Shown in pieces: positions 54,577-62,838 of a stretch of DNA of 64,000 nucleotides. Made by a program: the position numbers and the translations under genes. Source of the stretch: a virus. Location: IMG/VR virus record IMGVR_UViG_3300037804_000367, positions 1-64,000 of that record. One strand, given 5' to 3'. Position 1 is the first letter of the stretch, and every line of letters starts with the position of its first letter. The notes under the pieces were generated by a model. That model did no database searches, was not told where the DNA came from, and saw nothing but the letters and a program-made list of their open reading frames with translations.

Positions 54577-54767
54577 ATTTTACCTTTTTTGATCTTTTTG
54601 TAAACTACGTCTTTACCATCTTTTCGATTATCACTAGTACAATGAAAATCAGGATCTGTTAAACATGAACTTTCGTAATCACATCTTTCACAAATAGCAC
54701 CTCCTAGTTCAGGGTAGCCATCACTGATTGCTTCAAAGCCATTAGGTGCTTCGTCTTTATCAATCAT
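54573..54767 (-). CDS. small cysteine-containing protein
   Basis: 64 residues. APNGFEA, then CERCDYESSC and C at about 44, then RKDGKDVVYKK: a pattern I associate with small phage proteins that may bind metal. Function unknown. Confidence 0.55.
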   Translation of the reverse strand: MIDKDEAPNGFEAISDGYPELGGAICERCDYESSCLTDPDFHCTSDNRKDGKDVVYKKIKKGKI

Positions 54768-54843
54768 TGTTAGTTCCTCTTTTTACATTTTTTTGCCACT
54801 AACCAAATTTCATTATTTTAAAAACATTTCAACAATTGTACTT

Positions 54844-55203
54844 TTATAATAAATGTTTTTTCATTTTTTGTTCTAAAAAGTAAGAGTTTAATGCTGGGTT
54901 CCAAATGTGTTTGTGATTTGGACAATATTTTGGTAAGTATTTTCTACATGATAATACAAATGTTTTTGTATCAAACCACTTTTCGAAATGCTCACTACAG
55001 AACATTATCAGTAATTTACATTCGATTGATGACATTGTCATGTTTTGTGGGTCAAACCATTTATCAAAATGCTCATGACAGTTTTGTATTAGTAAAGGAT
55101 AATGAGACCAATTAAATTTGTCCTTGTCAAACCATTGATCAAAATGCCAATTGTGTTTCTTTAACCACTCTCTAGTATATTGTATTTTCATTTTAATCCA
55201 CAA
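54844..55203 (-). CDS. HFDKWF-repeat protein, MxxHL tail
   Basis: 119 residues built of about three repeats of ~31 residues, each with HFDxWFDxxxF and a following CxEHF (for example NCHEHFDKWFDPQNMTMSS). It ends FLEQKMKKHLL. The first lines resemble the protein at 63620-63991 (YTREWLKKHNWHFDQW versus YTNEWFSANARHFDEW), so these two are paralogues. No known repeat family recognised. Confidence 0.6.
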   Translation of the reverse strand: MWIKMKIQYTREWLKKHNWHFDQWFDKDKFNWSHYPLLIQNCHEHFDKWFDPQNMTMSSIECKLLIMFCSEHFEKWFDTKTFVLSCRKYLPKYCPNHKHIWNPALNSYFLEQKMKKHLL

Positions 55204-55459
55204 AATATTTTTTCATTTTTTGTTCAAGAGTTTGTATTTGTACTTGTTTGTTCATTTCGCTTTGTGTAATCTCGATATCTTTTTTATGCATTCCGACAGC
55301 AACTAAAGGACTCCAAGATTTTTTTACCCATTCTTTTTGTTCCAAATTCCACTTGTAAATTGTATTTGGAGATTGTAACACAAACAAACTTATTTGTTTA
55401 TTTGTATGAGTTCGTTTCCAATATTTAAATTCAATTGCTGTCATATTACTATCTACCAT
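55193..55459 (-). CDS. MxxHL-type tail protein
   Basis: 88 residues. Strand-rich body (TIYKWNLEQKEWVKKSW) and tail IQTLEQKMKKYFVD, where H-L has become Y-F. Overlaps the next gene by 11 bases. Confidence 0.55.
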   Translation of the reverse strand: MVDSNMTAIEFKYWKRTHTNKQISLFVLQSPNTIYKWNLEQKEWVKKSWSPLVAVGMHKKDIEITQSEMNKQVQIQTLEQKMKKYFVD

Positions 55460-55746
55460 TCCATTTCATGCCATTCGGCCCCAGTAATTTTCCTAAGCTC
55501 ATCATGAGTGGTTGAGTACTCCCACGCATTGTCGCCTCTTGTCTGACCATCTTCTGCTTTATTGTATCCGTCTTGAAAAGACTCAAGTACTAGGTTCATC
55601 AACGATATAGATTTCTTTCTTAGAAATGACTTTTCATTACTTTCATAATTTAGTTTGGCATTGAGATCTTCAATCGTTTTTGTTAGATCCTTTATGCAGT
55701 TTTGGTACTGTGCTTCCGTTTCGGAAAACTTCTGTAATTTACTCAT
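55453..55746 (-). CDS. hypothetical coiled-coil protein
   Basis: 97 residues from the ATG at 55746, which overlaps the stop of the membrane-protein gene (ATGA). A coiled coil (QYQNCIKDLTKTIEDLNAKL) is followed by an aromatic-rich end. No family recognised. Confidence 0.5.
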   Translation of the reverse strand: MSKLQKFSETEAQYQNCIKDLTKTIEDLNAKLNYESNEKSFLRKKSISLMNLVLESFQDGYNKAEDGQTRGDNAWEYSTTHDELRKITGAEWHEMEW

Positions 55747-55946
55747 TGTTTGTTTCTCTTTAACATTCCTGGCCACATGATCATATACAATACAGCAATT
55801 ATTGTCCAAGCTATTATTCTTATATAAAGTTGTTCACCAGAGTTATGTTTTGGACGATAGGCAAACAATCTATCAAACAGTAAAACAATTAATCCTATTA
55901 ACATGTACACTAGTACAATAATTGCTACAATAATTAAAATGCTCAT
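55743..55946 (-). CDS. small membrane protein
   Basis: 67 residues with two transmembrane segments (about 3-24 and 42-59) and a basic loop between. Function unknown. Confidence 0.55.
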   Translation of the reverse strand: MSILIIVAIIVLVYMLIGLIVLLFDRLFAYRPKHNSGEQLYIRIIAWTIIAVLYMIMWPGMLKRNKQ

Positions 55947-55971
55947 TCACTTTCCTTGTTTAGATGCTTTG

Positions 55972-56316
55972 TCATTTTTGTTGGACGTCCATGTCATCGT
56001 ATAGTCCAGGAACATTAAATGGAATGTCTTTTGTAAACGGAAGAGTTTCTCTTATTTTACTTTCTAACAATTTGAGTTCTTTTAGTGATACAAACTTATC
56101 AGCGGTTATGATTTCAAAAATGTCCATTAACTGCTCTCTACCTTTAAACGAGTCGCCACTTATAAAACTATCATACAATTTAAAAGCAGATGATTTATAG
56201 TTTGGTTCATTATTAAATTTAGATTCTTTATCCCCTAAATTGATAAGAGTAATTAGTAATACTACACTAACTATTGATATACAAACTTTTGCAATTGTCG
56301 AGTCTGAAAATTTCAT
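55972..56316 (-). CDS. membrane-anchored hypothetical protein
   Basis: 114 residues; one N-terminal transmembrane segment (about 8-26) and a soluble helical domain. Its ATG overlaps the stop of the 47-residue gene upstream. Confidence 0.55.
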   Translation of the reverse strand: MKFSDSTIAKVCISIVSVVLLITLINLGDKESKFNNEPNYKSSAFKLYDSFISGDSFKGREQLMDIFEIITADKFVSLKELKLLESKIRETLPFTKDIPFNVPGLYDDMDVQQK

Positions 56317-56459
56317 TATTTAGTTTCCTTTAATTTTACGATCTCATGAGCAGCTTCCCAAATCTTTAAATAATTATCAATATCAGAGTATTCAGAAATG
56401 ATTCCATGCTTCTGTAAAACAATAATTACTTGTTGTGCATCTTTTGTGTCTTGAGTCAT
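56316..56459 (-). CDS. very small hypothetical protein
   Basis: 47 residues (MTQDTKDAQQVIIVLQKHGI...), helical. Both ends overlap neighbouring genes (TAATG arrangement at 56316, 4 bases at 56456), which supports it being translated. Confidence 0.5.
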   Translation of the reverse strand: MTQDTKDAQQVIIVLQKHGIISEYSDIDNYLKIWEAAHEIVKLKETK

Positions 56460-56716
56460 TTTGTTAACCACTTTGCTTGTTTATAATTATTACATCTCTT
56501 TGCAACCTTTACCCAAGCCGTTAAGCAATCTTGCCAATCGAATGGTTCTACTTGACTGGTTGCATGACAGCTACAACATTCTAACATATATTTGTCTGGA
56601 AAGGTTCCCCAAGCTATTCGTTGTTTAACATACAGTTGATTGTGTCCTTTACAAAATGGACACGGATAGGGATTTTCATGATCCTCAGTTGTCCCTATCA
56701 TTTCAAAATCTTTCAT
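56456..56716 (-). CDS. Lar-like zinc-ribbon protein
   Basis: 86 residues. YPCPFCKGHN (about 17-26), then CCSCHA and an ending DCLTAWVKVA follow the layout of Lar-type restriction-alleviation proteins (CPFCG...C..CGA...A..AWN). In Rac prophage, Lar modulates type I restriction; here that role is only suggested by resemblance. Overlaps the downstream 47-residue gene and the upstream gene. Confidence 0.55.
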   Translation of the reverse strand: MKDFEMIGTTEDHENPYPCPFCKGHNQLYVKQRIAWGTFPDKYMLECCSCHATSQVEPFDWQDCLTAWVKVAKRCNNYKQAKWLTK

Positions 56717-57119
56717 TTAAGTGGCTTATATAATATTTTGTTTGTTCGACATCTGCACTTATTAAGAACCTGAGTTGAATTATAAAATCCTCTATTCTTC
56801 CTTGAAGCAAAGGTTGTAGATCTTCAAACTTCTTTCCATCAAACTCTCCGTCTATTAGATGAAATTTGTTATCTATAAAAGCAGCGAAGACCATAACTAA
56901 ATGAGCATTAAAAATACAATCTATAGTTTCTTTGTTATATTTTAAATGTACAGCTGGTAATTCTAAACCATAAATAGCTGCTTCTATTATTAAATTTGGA
57001 TTACATTGTTTACGATTATCTTTTTTATAGTCGATATCTAGTTGATAAGTTCCACACTTTATCTTTTTTATTAAAGAATTAACCGAAGTAAAATCTTTAG
57101 ATATTCTTATTCGTTCCAT
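56703..57119 (-). CDS. hypothetical protein
   Basis: 138 residues. YQLDIDYKKDNRKQCNPNLI and AHLVMVFAAFIDNKFHLIDG resemble the start of DUF262/ParB-like nuclease-type domains (pattern QLDIDYKKR, then HLVDGQQR), but truncated. Weak; treat as unknown. Confidence 0.5.
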   Translation of the reverse strand: MERIRISKDFTSVNSLIKKIKCGTYQLDIDYKKDNRKQCNPNLIIEAAIYGLELPAVHLKYNKETIDCIFNAHLVMVFAAFIDNKFHLIDGEFDGKKFEDLQPLLQGRIEDFIIQLRFLISADVEQTKYYISHLNERF

Positions 57120-57472
57120 TTTGTTTCCTTGTTTTGTTTTGAAACGCGATCATTGAATAAATCAGCATCTTGATAAATCATTTCATTGATCAATACGATA
57201 GCCGCATTCAAATCTTCTATAGCAACCTTTGCTTGATAAAGAGCATTCTGCTTTCTATCTTTTAGCGCTCTGAGTACTTCAAGTTCGCTTTTATAGATAA
57301 TTGTGTAATGACTATTTTTGTTTATCGTGTTTTTGATAGGTGGAAAATTTTTTTGATCTTTATCTGTTGAATTAACCATTTGAATAACAATTAAGTCTTT
57401 GATATGTTCAACGACTTTGAATTTGTCAATGATATCAGATGATCCTCTGAACATGTAGATAAACTCATCCAT
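57107..57472 (-). CDS. hypothetical protein
   Basis: 121 residues; the N-terminal half is beta-rich and the C-terminal half is a long helix (SELEVLRALKDRKQNALYQA). No family recognised. Confidence 0.5.
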   Translation of the reverse strand: MDEFIYMFRGSSDIIDKFKVVEHIKDLIVIQMVNSTDKDQKNFPPIKNTINKNSHYTIIYKSELEVLRALKDRKQNALYQAKVAIEDLNAAIVLINEMIYQDADLFNDRVSKQNKETKWNE

Positions 57473-57699
57473 TACTTTTTTAGTCCTTCCATCAAAAAGA
57501 TAATACGGTCTTTCTTTTCAATGATTTCATTTTGGATGGTGTACACTTCAAGTTCATCTCTGAGCTTAGCAGCAGATTTGTTTCTGTCAGCCTGCCACTC
57601 GAGTTGTTCCTTTTCGCCCATTAGATAAGCAGCACCAGGCCAAAGATTTTCATCTTGAAGCTGAGCGATTGTTTCTTCTACTAAAAATTTGATAGTCAT
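57472..57699 (-). CDS. hypothetical protein
   Basis: 75 residues, helical, possible coiled coil. It shares one base with the next gene's start. Confidence 0.5.
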   Translation of the reverse strand: MTIKFLVEETIAQLQDENLWPGAAYLMGEKEQLEWQADRNKSAAKLRDELEVYTIQNEIIEKKDRIIFLMEGLKK

Positions 57700-57700
57700 G

Positions 57701-57961
57701 TTATACTTCCAATACTTTAAAAGTGTTTAATTCAATACCACGGCCGTTGACTTTTTCAACAACATCACTCATCCATTCATGATCGGCAAATTTTTTAAAT
57801 TGATCTACCCAAACAAAGTAAGCTTCTTCGCTAGCTTTTTCTGCATTTCGAGCTCTGACAAACACTTCGACTTTCATAGTCTTTGCATCTCTTTTTCTCT
57901 TTGCAATTCTGTCGGTATCAGGAGCGATTTCATAAACTGCTTGTACTTTGAATGTGGCCAT
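57701..57961 (-). CDS. hypothetical protein
   Basis: 86 residues, beta-alpha-beta (FKVQAVYEIAPDTDR, KVEVFVRARNAEKASEEAYF), perhaps a small ferredoxin-like fold. First gene after the promoter at 58000. Confidence 0.55.
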   Translation of the reverse strand: MATFKVQAVYEIAPDTDRIAKRKRDAKTMKVEVFVRARNAEKASEEAYFVWVDQFKKFADHEWMSDVVEKVNGRGIELNTFKVLEV

Positions 57962-57999
57962 GATTTTTTCCTTATTAATTTATCTTTCTTACCTATTAT

Positions 58000-58027
58000 A
58001 GTATAAGCCCTTAAACAAATAAGTCAA
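58000..58027 (-). promoter_or_regulatory. conserved early promoter (leftward)
   Basis: Minus-strand TTGACT (58027-58022), 16-base spacer, TATACT (58005-58000). Confidence 0.8.
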
Positions 58028-58040
58028 CTTCAAAGTAACT

Positions 58041-58187
58041 TTATTTTGGTAGTTTTGATTCACATTGTAGACAACGGAAGCATCTTCCCTTTTGGCTCTC
58101 TATACAGAAACCTGGATTTGGTCTGAATTGTTCAAGAGGCTTTATCGTGTGACAAATGTAACAGTTCTTTTCGTCTGGTTTGTTCAT
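58041..58187 (-). CDS. small zinc-finger protein
   Basis: 48 residues: CYICHTIKPLEQFRPNPG, then GRCFRCLQCES, a CxxC...CxxC finger of the kind often found in front of HNH domains but standing alone here. Overlaps the upstream gene's stop by 4 bases. Confidence 0.6.
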   Translation of the reverse strand: MNKPDEKNCYICHTIKPLEQFRPNPGFCIESQKGRCFRCLQCESKLPK

Positions 58188-58396
58188 GTTAAGTGTTTTC
58201 TCATCTTTCGTTCAAGCAACCGTTCGTTTAATAATCGTATACCGTTTTGCTCACTGCCAACTTCTGGATAGCTTAATTGAGTTCTACTATATTGTCCCCT
58301 ACTCCATTTTCCATTTTTATAGAATTCTGTTTTGGGATTTGGAAATTGAGTATTAACTTTAAAAAGTGTTACTCCTGATAAGTGATAAGTGGTCAT
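58184..58396 (-). CDS. MxxHL-tail protein
   Basis: 70 residues: strand-rich start (HLSGVTLFKVNTQFPNPKTE) and tail RLLERKMRKHLT. Confidence 0.58.
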   Translation of the reverse strand: MTTYHLSGVTLFKVNTQFPNPKTEFYKNGKWSRGQYSRTQLSYPEVGSEQNGIRLLNERLLERKMRKHLT

Positions 58397-58397
58397 C

Positions 58398-58598
58398 TTA
58401 ATGTCCTATCCAATAGTAGTCGCCACATGAAACTCTTTGTTGGTTTGTATCAGCAGCAACTTTATCTAACAACTCTTGAGAGGAATTTGAACTATGAAAC
58501 AGCTCTCCGTTCTTCAACATAATGTGACGGTGTTTACTGAATATGCTACCAGTTTTTAATTCGTATTCATTTCCGCCTTTTGTGTACTTCCATAACAT
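58398..58598 (-). CDS. hypothetical protein
   Basis: 66 residues from the ATG at 58598 (GAGGT site 7 bases upstream); an upstream start would overlap the neighbouring gene. Beta-rich, ends GDYYWIGH. No family recognised. Confidence 0.5.
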   Translation of the reverse strand: MLWKYTKGGNEYELKTGSIFSKHRHIMLKNGELFHSSNSSQELLDKVAADTNQQRVSCGDYYWIGH

Positions 58599-58603
58599 AA
58601 TGA

Positions 58604-58846
58604 TTACCTCGATTGTTGTTCGTTTATTAAACCTTCCCAATATGAAATCTGTTTATCTATTCCTCTCAGCTGACATCCAACATAATGATCTCCGTCAATA
58701 CTAGCTTGAACGTTTGTGATGTTGCAATGTATGCAATGAGGGTAGTACACTGTGTCGTCCCAACAATTATCGTGTTTGATAATTAACTTGTTAAGCATGT
58801 TGTTTAATCTAGTTAATGTTGGGACGCAATTATCTTTCATTTTCAA
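58604..58846 (-). CDS. hypothetical protein
   Basis: 80 residues; YYPHCIHCN and a helix on each side. AAGGA site 8 bases upstream. No family recognised. Confidence 0.5.
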   Translation of the reverse strand: MKMKDNCVPTLTRLNNMLNKLIIKHDNCWDDTVYYPHCIHCNITNVQASIDGDHYVGCQLRGIDKQISYWEGLINEQQSR

Positions 58847-58851
58847 TTCCT

Positions 58852-58935
58852 TTAATCTAATACAAAGTATGCTACAACCATTGCAAGTATGTTACACCAT
58901 GCTAACAATATACCAATGTAAATTAAATATTGCAT
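58852..58935 (-). CDS. possible membrane micropeptide
   Basis: 27 residues (MQYLIYIGILLAWCNILAMV...), one hydrophobic segment, filling the gap between two genes. Ribosome-binding site weak, so only tentative. Confidence 0.3.
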   Translation of the reverse strand: MQYLIYIGILLAWCNILAMVVAYFVLD

Positions 58936-58936
58936 T

Positions 58937-59311
58937 TTATCTTTTCACAGGGTCTTGGAATTTGTACACTAATGTGAAGTCAACATTTCCATAGAAGTCT
59001 CTCTTGAACTTCTTTTCAACTGTAAAATGATTATTGACTTTCTTTGCATCTGTTGACGAGTACACTGTGTCGTCACCTTTAACCTTCCATGATACATAGT
59101 CATTAGATCTCAAAACTTGTTCAATGGCTATTGGTTCATTTGGTTCTTTACTTTCATAAGTTATTTCACATGGAATAAACCAGAAGGCTACTACTTGTAA
59201 CATTATTCCAATTACTATTAAAAAAGGATCAAAATCATTCTTTATCCCAAAAATAATTATCGTAATTCCTATTACACTAAATACTATCATTATCAATGCT
59301 ATTACTACCAT
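58937..59311 (-). CDS. membrane protein
   Basis: 124 residues: two N-terminal transmembrane helices (about 2-23 and 28-47) then a soluble beta domain (SWKVKGDDTVYSSTDAKK). GAGGT site upstream. Function unknown. Confidence 0.58.
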   Translation of the reverse strand: MVVIALIMIVFSVIGITIIIFGIKNDFDPFLIVIGIMLQVVAFWFIPCEITYESKEPNEPIAIEQVLRSNDYVSWKVKGDDTVYSSTDAKKVNNHFTVEKKFKRDFYGNVDFTLVYKFQDPVKR

Positions 59312-59334
59312 GTTTACTACCTCTTTGTTTTTAT

Positions 59335-59500
59335 TAATTTAAAAAGAAAAGGCTTTCCACCTTTATGTCGGGTTTGCCCTCTGCGGTTCCGAGGTCGAAC
59401 TATTAAGCTGATTACAGCACCATTACTGGTAAGGTAGCCACCGAACTATTAAACTGCAGTCTTGACCACAAGGGAATACGGGCCACAGTTCTCATACGTC
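59335..59500 (-). ncRNA. structured small RNA candidate with terminator
   Basis: About 165 bases of G/C-richer non-coding sequence. On the minus strand two copies of TTAATAGTTCG lie about 50 bases apart (near 59450 and 59402), and the 3' end is AAAGG-TGGAAAG-CCTTT-TCTTTTT, an intrinsic terminator. No open frame. Probably an independent or 3'-derived small RNA, or a translational control element for the membrane gene downstream. Confidence 0.5.
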
Positions 59501-59502
59501 AT

Positions 59503-59760
59503 TTAATATCGTTTTAAGATTGAATCAAATACAAATTTTGGTAAAGGGATTCGATTTCGATTGTCATTGTAATATTGACCTTCACCTTTCTCTCCAGTAC
59601 TTTCATACCAATCAACTCTATAAGATCCTTCATCAGTTTTTTCAATTACTTTAAAAATTGTTTCTGGAATAGTTTCATCAGTGCCAATCAAAGTCTCGTG
59701 AGGGTTTAACCAATAGGTACCTGGTTCCATTTGTGTCTTACCGTGAGGGAAGTCTTTCAA
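59503..59760 (-). CDS. hypothetical protein
   Basis: 85 residues from a TTG start at 59760 with AGGAG about 7 bases upstream; no ATG fits. Beta-rich (TYWLNPHETLIGTDETIPET). No family recognised. Confidence 0.52.
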   Translation of the reverse strand: MKDFPHGKTQMEPGTYWLNPHETLIGTDETIPETIFKVIEKTDEGSYRVDWYESTGEKGEGQYYNDNRNRIPLPKFVFDSILKRY

Positions 59761-59762
59761 AA

Positions 59763-60113
59763 TTAAGCTCCTTTTTTAAAGTAAACAGCATTGATTCTGG
59801 TTTCGGTTTCATGCCAAATGATTCCGTCAATAAAGTTCCATTGTTCAATCCAAACCTTCTCAGTTGGGTCATTAGCTAATTTGATAAGAGAATTGATCTT
59901 ACGAGAAACAGCTTTGTCGCTGACTTCATCTTCTGTGATTTTATATCCACGATCTATGCTTTGCTGTTCAACTTCACTAGACTTGTATTTGTAATTTCCA
60001 TTACATCCGCACATGCAACCTAGATTCCCACTATAAGAACTATGGATAGTAGATTTTAATTCGTTGATCATTTCCTGGCTTGCTTCAATTTTGACAGCTT
60101 CTTTCATTTTCAA
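59763..60113 (-). CDS. conserved phage protein
   Basis: 116 residues. NLGCMCGCNGNYKYKSSE (about 31-48), followed by an all-helical/beta end, is a pattern I have seen in several unrelated phages' uncharacterised proteins. First gene after the promoter at 60139. Confidence 0.6.
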   Translation of the reverse strand: MKMKEAVKIEASQEMINELKSTIHSSYSGNLGCMCGCNGNYKYKSSEVEQQSIDRGYKITEDEVSDKAVSRKINSLIKLANDPTEKVWIEQWNFIDGIIWHETETRINAVYFKKGA

Positions 60114-60138
60114 TTCCTTTTATTTTCTTACCTATTAT

Positions 60139-60166
60139 ACTATACGCCCTTAAATAGATAAGTCAA
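60139..60166 (-). promoter_or_regulatory. conserved early promoter (leftward)
   Basis: Minus-strand TTGACT (60166-60161), 16-base spacer, TATAGT (60144-60139). Confidence 0.8.
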
Positions 60167-60179
60167 CATGAAACGTAAA

Positions 60180-60419
60180 TTAATCTTTGTAAAGTTTAGT
60201 AACAGAAGTGTCCGCATATACTATTTTTTGAGGACTCGTTACTCTGAGATCTTCGCCTAAAAGTTTGTACACTAATTGGTGGTTATGGCCACCACCCCAA
60301 TTTTGCTCAGATTCTGTATCTACTGTAATACCATGTTTTAGTTGAAGATCTTTTAGTTCTTTCTTAAATGCATCTAGGCGGGTTTTATATTCGCCTCTTA
60401 CTTGAGATAATATTTTCAT
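60180..60419 (-). CDS. hypothetical protein
   Basis: 79 residues; a basic helix, then ESEQNWGGGHNHQLVYKLLG. No family recognised. It lies 1 base after the 87-residue gene. Confidence 0.52.
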   Translation of the reverse strand: MKILSQVRGEYKTRLDAFKKELKDLQLKHGITVDTESEQNWGGGHNHQLVYKLLGEDLRVTSPQKIVYADTSVTKLYKD

Positions 60420-60420
60420 T

Positions 60421-60684
60421 TTACAGACATCCAGTTATAACTGCTGTTTCATATGAACGATCAGACTTTTTGTGTTCTTGTGTTGGATTGTTCTTTCTTT
60501 CTTGTGCACACATTTCATAGATTGCATTTTCTTCGCGAATCTCTTGCTCGAGTTCTTCCTGTGTCAGCTCTATATCGAATTTCCACAACATCCACTGTTT
60601 ATAAACTTTACTGCTAGCAGAAGGCATTGGCGATGCATAGAATTTTAAATTTAAGTATTGTCTTTTTAAGAATTTTATCATCAT
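60421..60684 (-). CDS. hypothetical protein
   Basis: 87 residues; basic start, then a strongly acidic helix (LTQEELEQEIREENAIYEMC). AAGGA site. First gene after the promoter at 60722. Confidence 0.52.
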   Translation of the reverse strand: MMIKFLKRQYLNLKFYASPMPSASSKVYKQWMLWKFDIELTQEELEQEIREENAIYEMCAQERKNNPTQEHKKSDRSYETAVITGCL

Positions 60685-60721
60685 CTGTTTCCTTTTAATG
60701 TTTATCTTTTTTACCTGTTCT

Positions 60722-60749
60722 AATATACACCCTGAACTAGATAAGTCAA
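60722..60749 (-). promoter_or_regulatory. conserved early promoter (leftward)
   Basis: Minus-strand TTGACT (60749-60744), 16-base spacer, TATATT (60727-60722). Confidence 0.8.
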
Positions 60750-60762
60750 CATCAAAAGGTAA

Positions 60763-61035
60763 TTATTTATCCAAATGTTTTCTCATTTGTTTAAAAAGTT
60801 TCTGTTCCTCGTGCCAATCATCATACTTCTGTTTTGTCGAAAGACAAATATCTTTCTTTTTCATTGACTTCTTCACCCAGTCCTTTCCATAGTGTATAAA
60901 TGTTCTCAGTTCTGTTTTAAAATAGAACTGATCTTTTTCAAACTTTTCACATTTACAAATCATGTAATTTTTACCACCCCACTTTACCCTGAAGTATTTA
61001 CCTATCCATTTTTTATTCCCACCATACTTTTTCAT
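60763..61035 (-). CDS. MxxHL-tail protein
   Basis: 90 residues, lysine- and aromatic-rich (KWIGKYFRVKWGGKNYMICK), tail EQKLFKQMRKHLDK. Confidence 0.58.
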   Translation of the reverse strand: MKKYGGNKKWIGKYFRVKWGGKNYMICKCEKFEKDQFYFKTELRTFIHYGKDWVKKSMKKKDICLSTKQKYDDWHEEQKLFKQMRKHLDK

Positions 61036-61346
61036 CGATAATTGCTGAATAAATTTTGCATAAACTTTTGTTGATCTTCAGACCCTTCCCAACAAGCTTC
61101 ACATCTCATATGCTTATTTTGAATCAATGCATCATTACATTTGATACAAATTTCCTTAGTGGGTTTTGCGGATTTAACTTTCATGGTGACATCACGATCG
61201 TCATCAAAGGTGCTACATGATGACCACGCGACAGTATTGATACTGCCTTTTTTAGCTAAGTCTTTTTTATCTCTACACACCACTCTTACTTTCTGAGTGA
61301 ATGTAAACTCGACATCATATACTTTGTATTCATCTTTTTTACTCAT
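61032..61346 (-). CDS. hypothetical protein with zinc-ribbon
   Basis: 104 residues; a beta-rich N-terminus (YDVEFTFTQKVRVVCRD) and CIKC...CEAC at about 70-85, a likely zinc ribbon. No family recognised. Confidence 0.55.
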   Translation of the reverse strand: MSKKDEYKVYDVEFTFTQKVRVVCRDKKDLAKKGSINTVAWSSCSTFDDDRDVTMKVKSAKPTKEICIKCNDALIQNKHMRCEACWEGSEDQQKFMQNLFSNYR

Positions 61347-61391
61347 TTTTAATTTCCTTTAATCTATTTTTCATGAAGTAGAGTATTTAAT

Positions 61392-61709
61392 TTAAACTGC
61401 ATCTAGTGCCTTCTTCATTTTCGGATCATCCCAACCTGGATTATCGTCTATGTATTTTACCATCACAAAATTAAGCTTCTTCTCATCGTGCTCTTCTTGT
61501 GTACATGACACATATTGCATTACAAAATCTTTCAATGAAAGTGTAATCATATTGTTGTTCATTCCTTGAAATGTAATACAAGTAGTGTTTTCATTTCCGT
61601 CGAAGTAGAAAGTTTTTACAACGTTTACGATTGAAATATATTGATACATCTTAGTTGAAAACCTTGTTTGATCTTCAATCGACTTCCAGTATTTTTGTGA
61701 AATATCCAT
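61392..61709 (-). CDS. hypothetical protein
   Basis: 105 residues; central strands (VVKTFYFDGNENTTCITFQG). The end (WDDPKMKKALDAV) may be a diverged MxxHL tail (M-K-K-A-L). No family recognised. Confidence 0.52.
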   Translation of the reverse strand: MDISQKYWKSIEDQTRFSTKMYQYISIVNVVKTFYFDGNENTTCITFQGMNNNMITLSLKDFVMQYVSCTQEEHDEKKLNFVMVKYIDDNPGWDDPKMKKALDAV

Positions 61710-61716
61710 GTTGTTC

Positions 61717-62001
61717 CTAGTTTAAATAATGAGCCATCTTTTTATCAAGTACAAACCTGTCAAATTGTTCCTTTGTTATTTCATAAAATGATTTATGTTT
61801 TACGAGTGACATGAACCACTTAACTCCCATTGACAGTGATAGCATATCAGGAGTCTGTATGAATACAGAAGTGCTAGTTATTTTATGAATAAAAATACAA
61901 TCATGAAACGTGGTTGAATTAAAATACTTGTTTTTGTATTTTTTATTAAGGTGTTTTATTCGTAACGCTTTTGATTTTCTTTTTTGTGTTTTAGATTTCA
62001 T
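61717..62001 (-). CDS. MxxHL-type tail protein
   Basis: 94 residues; very basic N-terminus, strands (FHDCIFIHKITSTSVFIQTP), then ITKEQFDRFVLDKKMAHYLN, the shared module with M-A-H-Y-L. Confidence 0.57.
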   Translation of the reverse strand: MKSKTQKRKSKALRIKHLNKKYKNKYFNSTTFHDCIFIHKITSTSVFIQTPDMLSLSMGVKWFMSLVKHKSFYEITKEQFDRFVLDKKMAHYLN

Positions 62002-62216
62002 TACAAGTGCTTTTTCATTTCTCGTTCTAATTTAAATTCTTGTATTTCTGTTTTACTTATTTTACAATCATGTGGGTGTTCTCCAAATCGATCAGACAAA
62101 TTAGCATGCCCAGACCAGACCTGTCCTTTTGTAAACAACTCAATGCGTCCGTCTTCGAATTGTCGCATTAGAAACTTACTTTGTGGATTGTGAAATGTTC
62201 TGAAAAAGTAAATCAT
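62001..62216 (-). CDS. MxxHL-tail protein
   Basis: 71 residues; strands (FLMRQFEDGRIELFTKGQ) and ISKTEIQEFKLEREMKKHL, the module ending exactly at the stop codon. Confidence 0.58.
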   Translation of the reverse strand: MIYFFRTFHNPQSKFLMRQFEDGRIELFTKGQVWSGHANLSDRFGEHPHDCKISKTEIQEFKLEREMKKHL

Positions 62217-62425
62217 TTTGTTTTAAATTTTACTTTACATTTCTTTGCTTCGGGAATATATAGATCATCATCGGACAGTATACTCATGGTATCTAACTCT
62301 CCATCACACCATTCAATAGCTAAAAAGATATCATCTATCTTTTTATAAGTGTGAAAATATAGAGACGGTTTAGGATCATCTCGTTCGCCCATTGGCCATT
62401 CATATGTTTTGTTTACTTTAAGCAC
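62213..62425 (-). CDS. hypothetical protein
   Basis: 70 residues, beta-rich, acidic centre (WCDGELDTMSILSDDDLY). No family recognised; overlaps both neighbours. Confidence 0.5.
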   Translation of the reverse strand: MLKVNKTYEWPMGERDDPKPSLYFHTYKKIDDIFLAIEWCDGELDTMSILSDDDLYIPEAKKCKVKFKTK

Positions 62426-62807
62426 TTTTAAAATCCTCGTGTAGACCTGCTAATCCAATTTTAACAGAATGTAAATGGTTTTTGATTAGAGAGCAAACAT
62501 AGCCAGTTTGATCAATAGGTTTTTTGGGAATCATTTCAGGTTGGTTTATACGTTTGGCCATCCATGTCATAACTTCATGAGTGCATTCGTTCATTACCTT
62601 AAACGCAATTTTGTCACTGACTTCCTGTTCGATCAATGCTAGTGCAACTTGCTTTCCGATTATATAAATAGGTGAACAGTCATTTGTATTAAAACCAGGT
62701 TTAAAATGATCAGCTAATGCCTTCTCGATTTTATTCTCTAACCGTTTGATTTTTTTCTTTTCCAACATTCTCTGATGATTTCTGATGTTCTCTTTTTTGG
62801 AACTCAT
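62418..62807 (-). CDS. hypothetical protein
   Basis: 129 residues, helical, basic start (KKENIRNHQRMLEKKKIKRL). No family recognised. First gene after the promoter at 62839. Confidence 0.55.
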   Translation of the reverse strand: MSSKKENIRNHQRMLEKKKIKRLENKIEKALADHFKPGFNTNDCSPIYIIGKQVALALIEQEVSDKIAFKVMNECTHEVMTWMAKRINQPEMIPKKPIDQTGYVCSLIKNHLHSVKIGLAGLHEDFKSA

Positions 62808-62838
62808 ATTAATCGTCCTGTTATTTTTTACCTATTCT

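Noticed and set aside
56703-57119. DUF262-type restriction-like protein
   Set aside because: Only two short resemblances and no full motif set; left as hypothetical.
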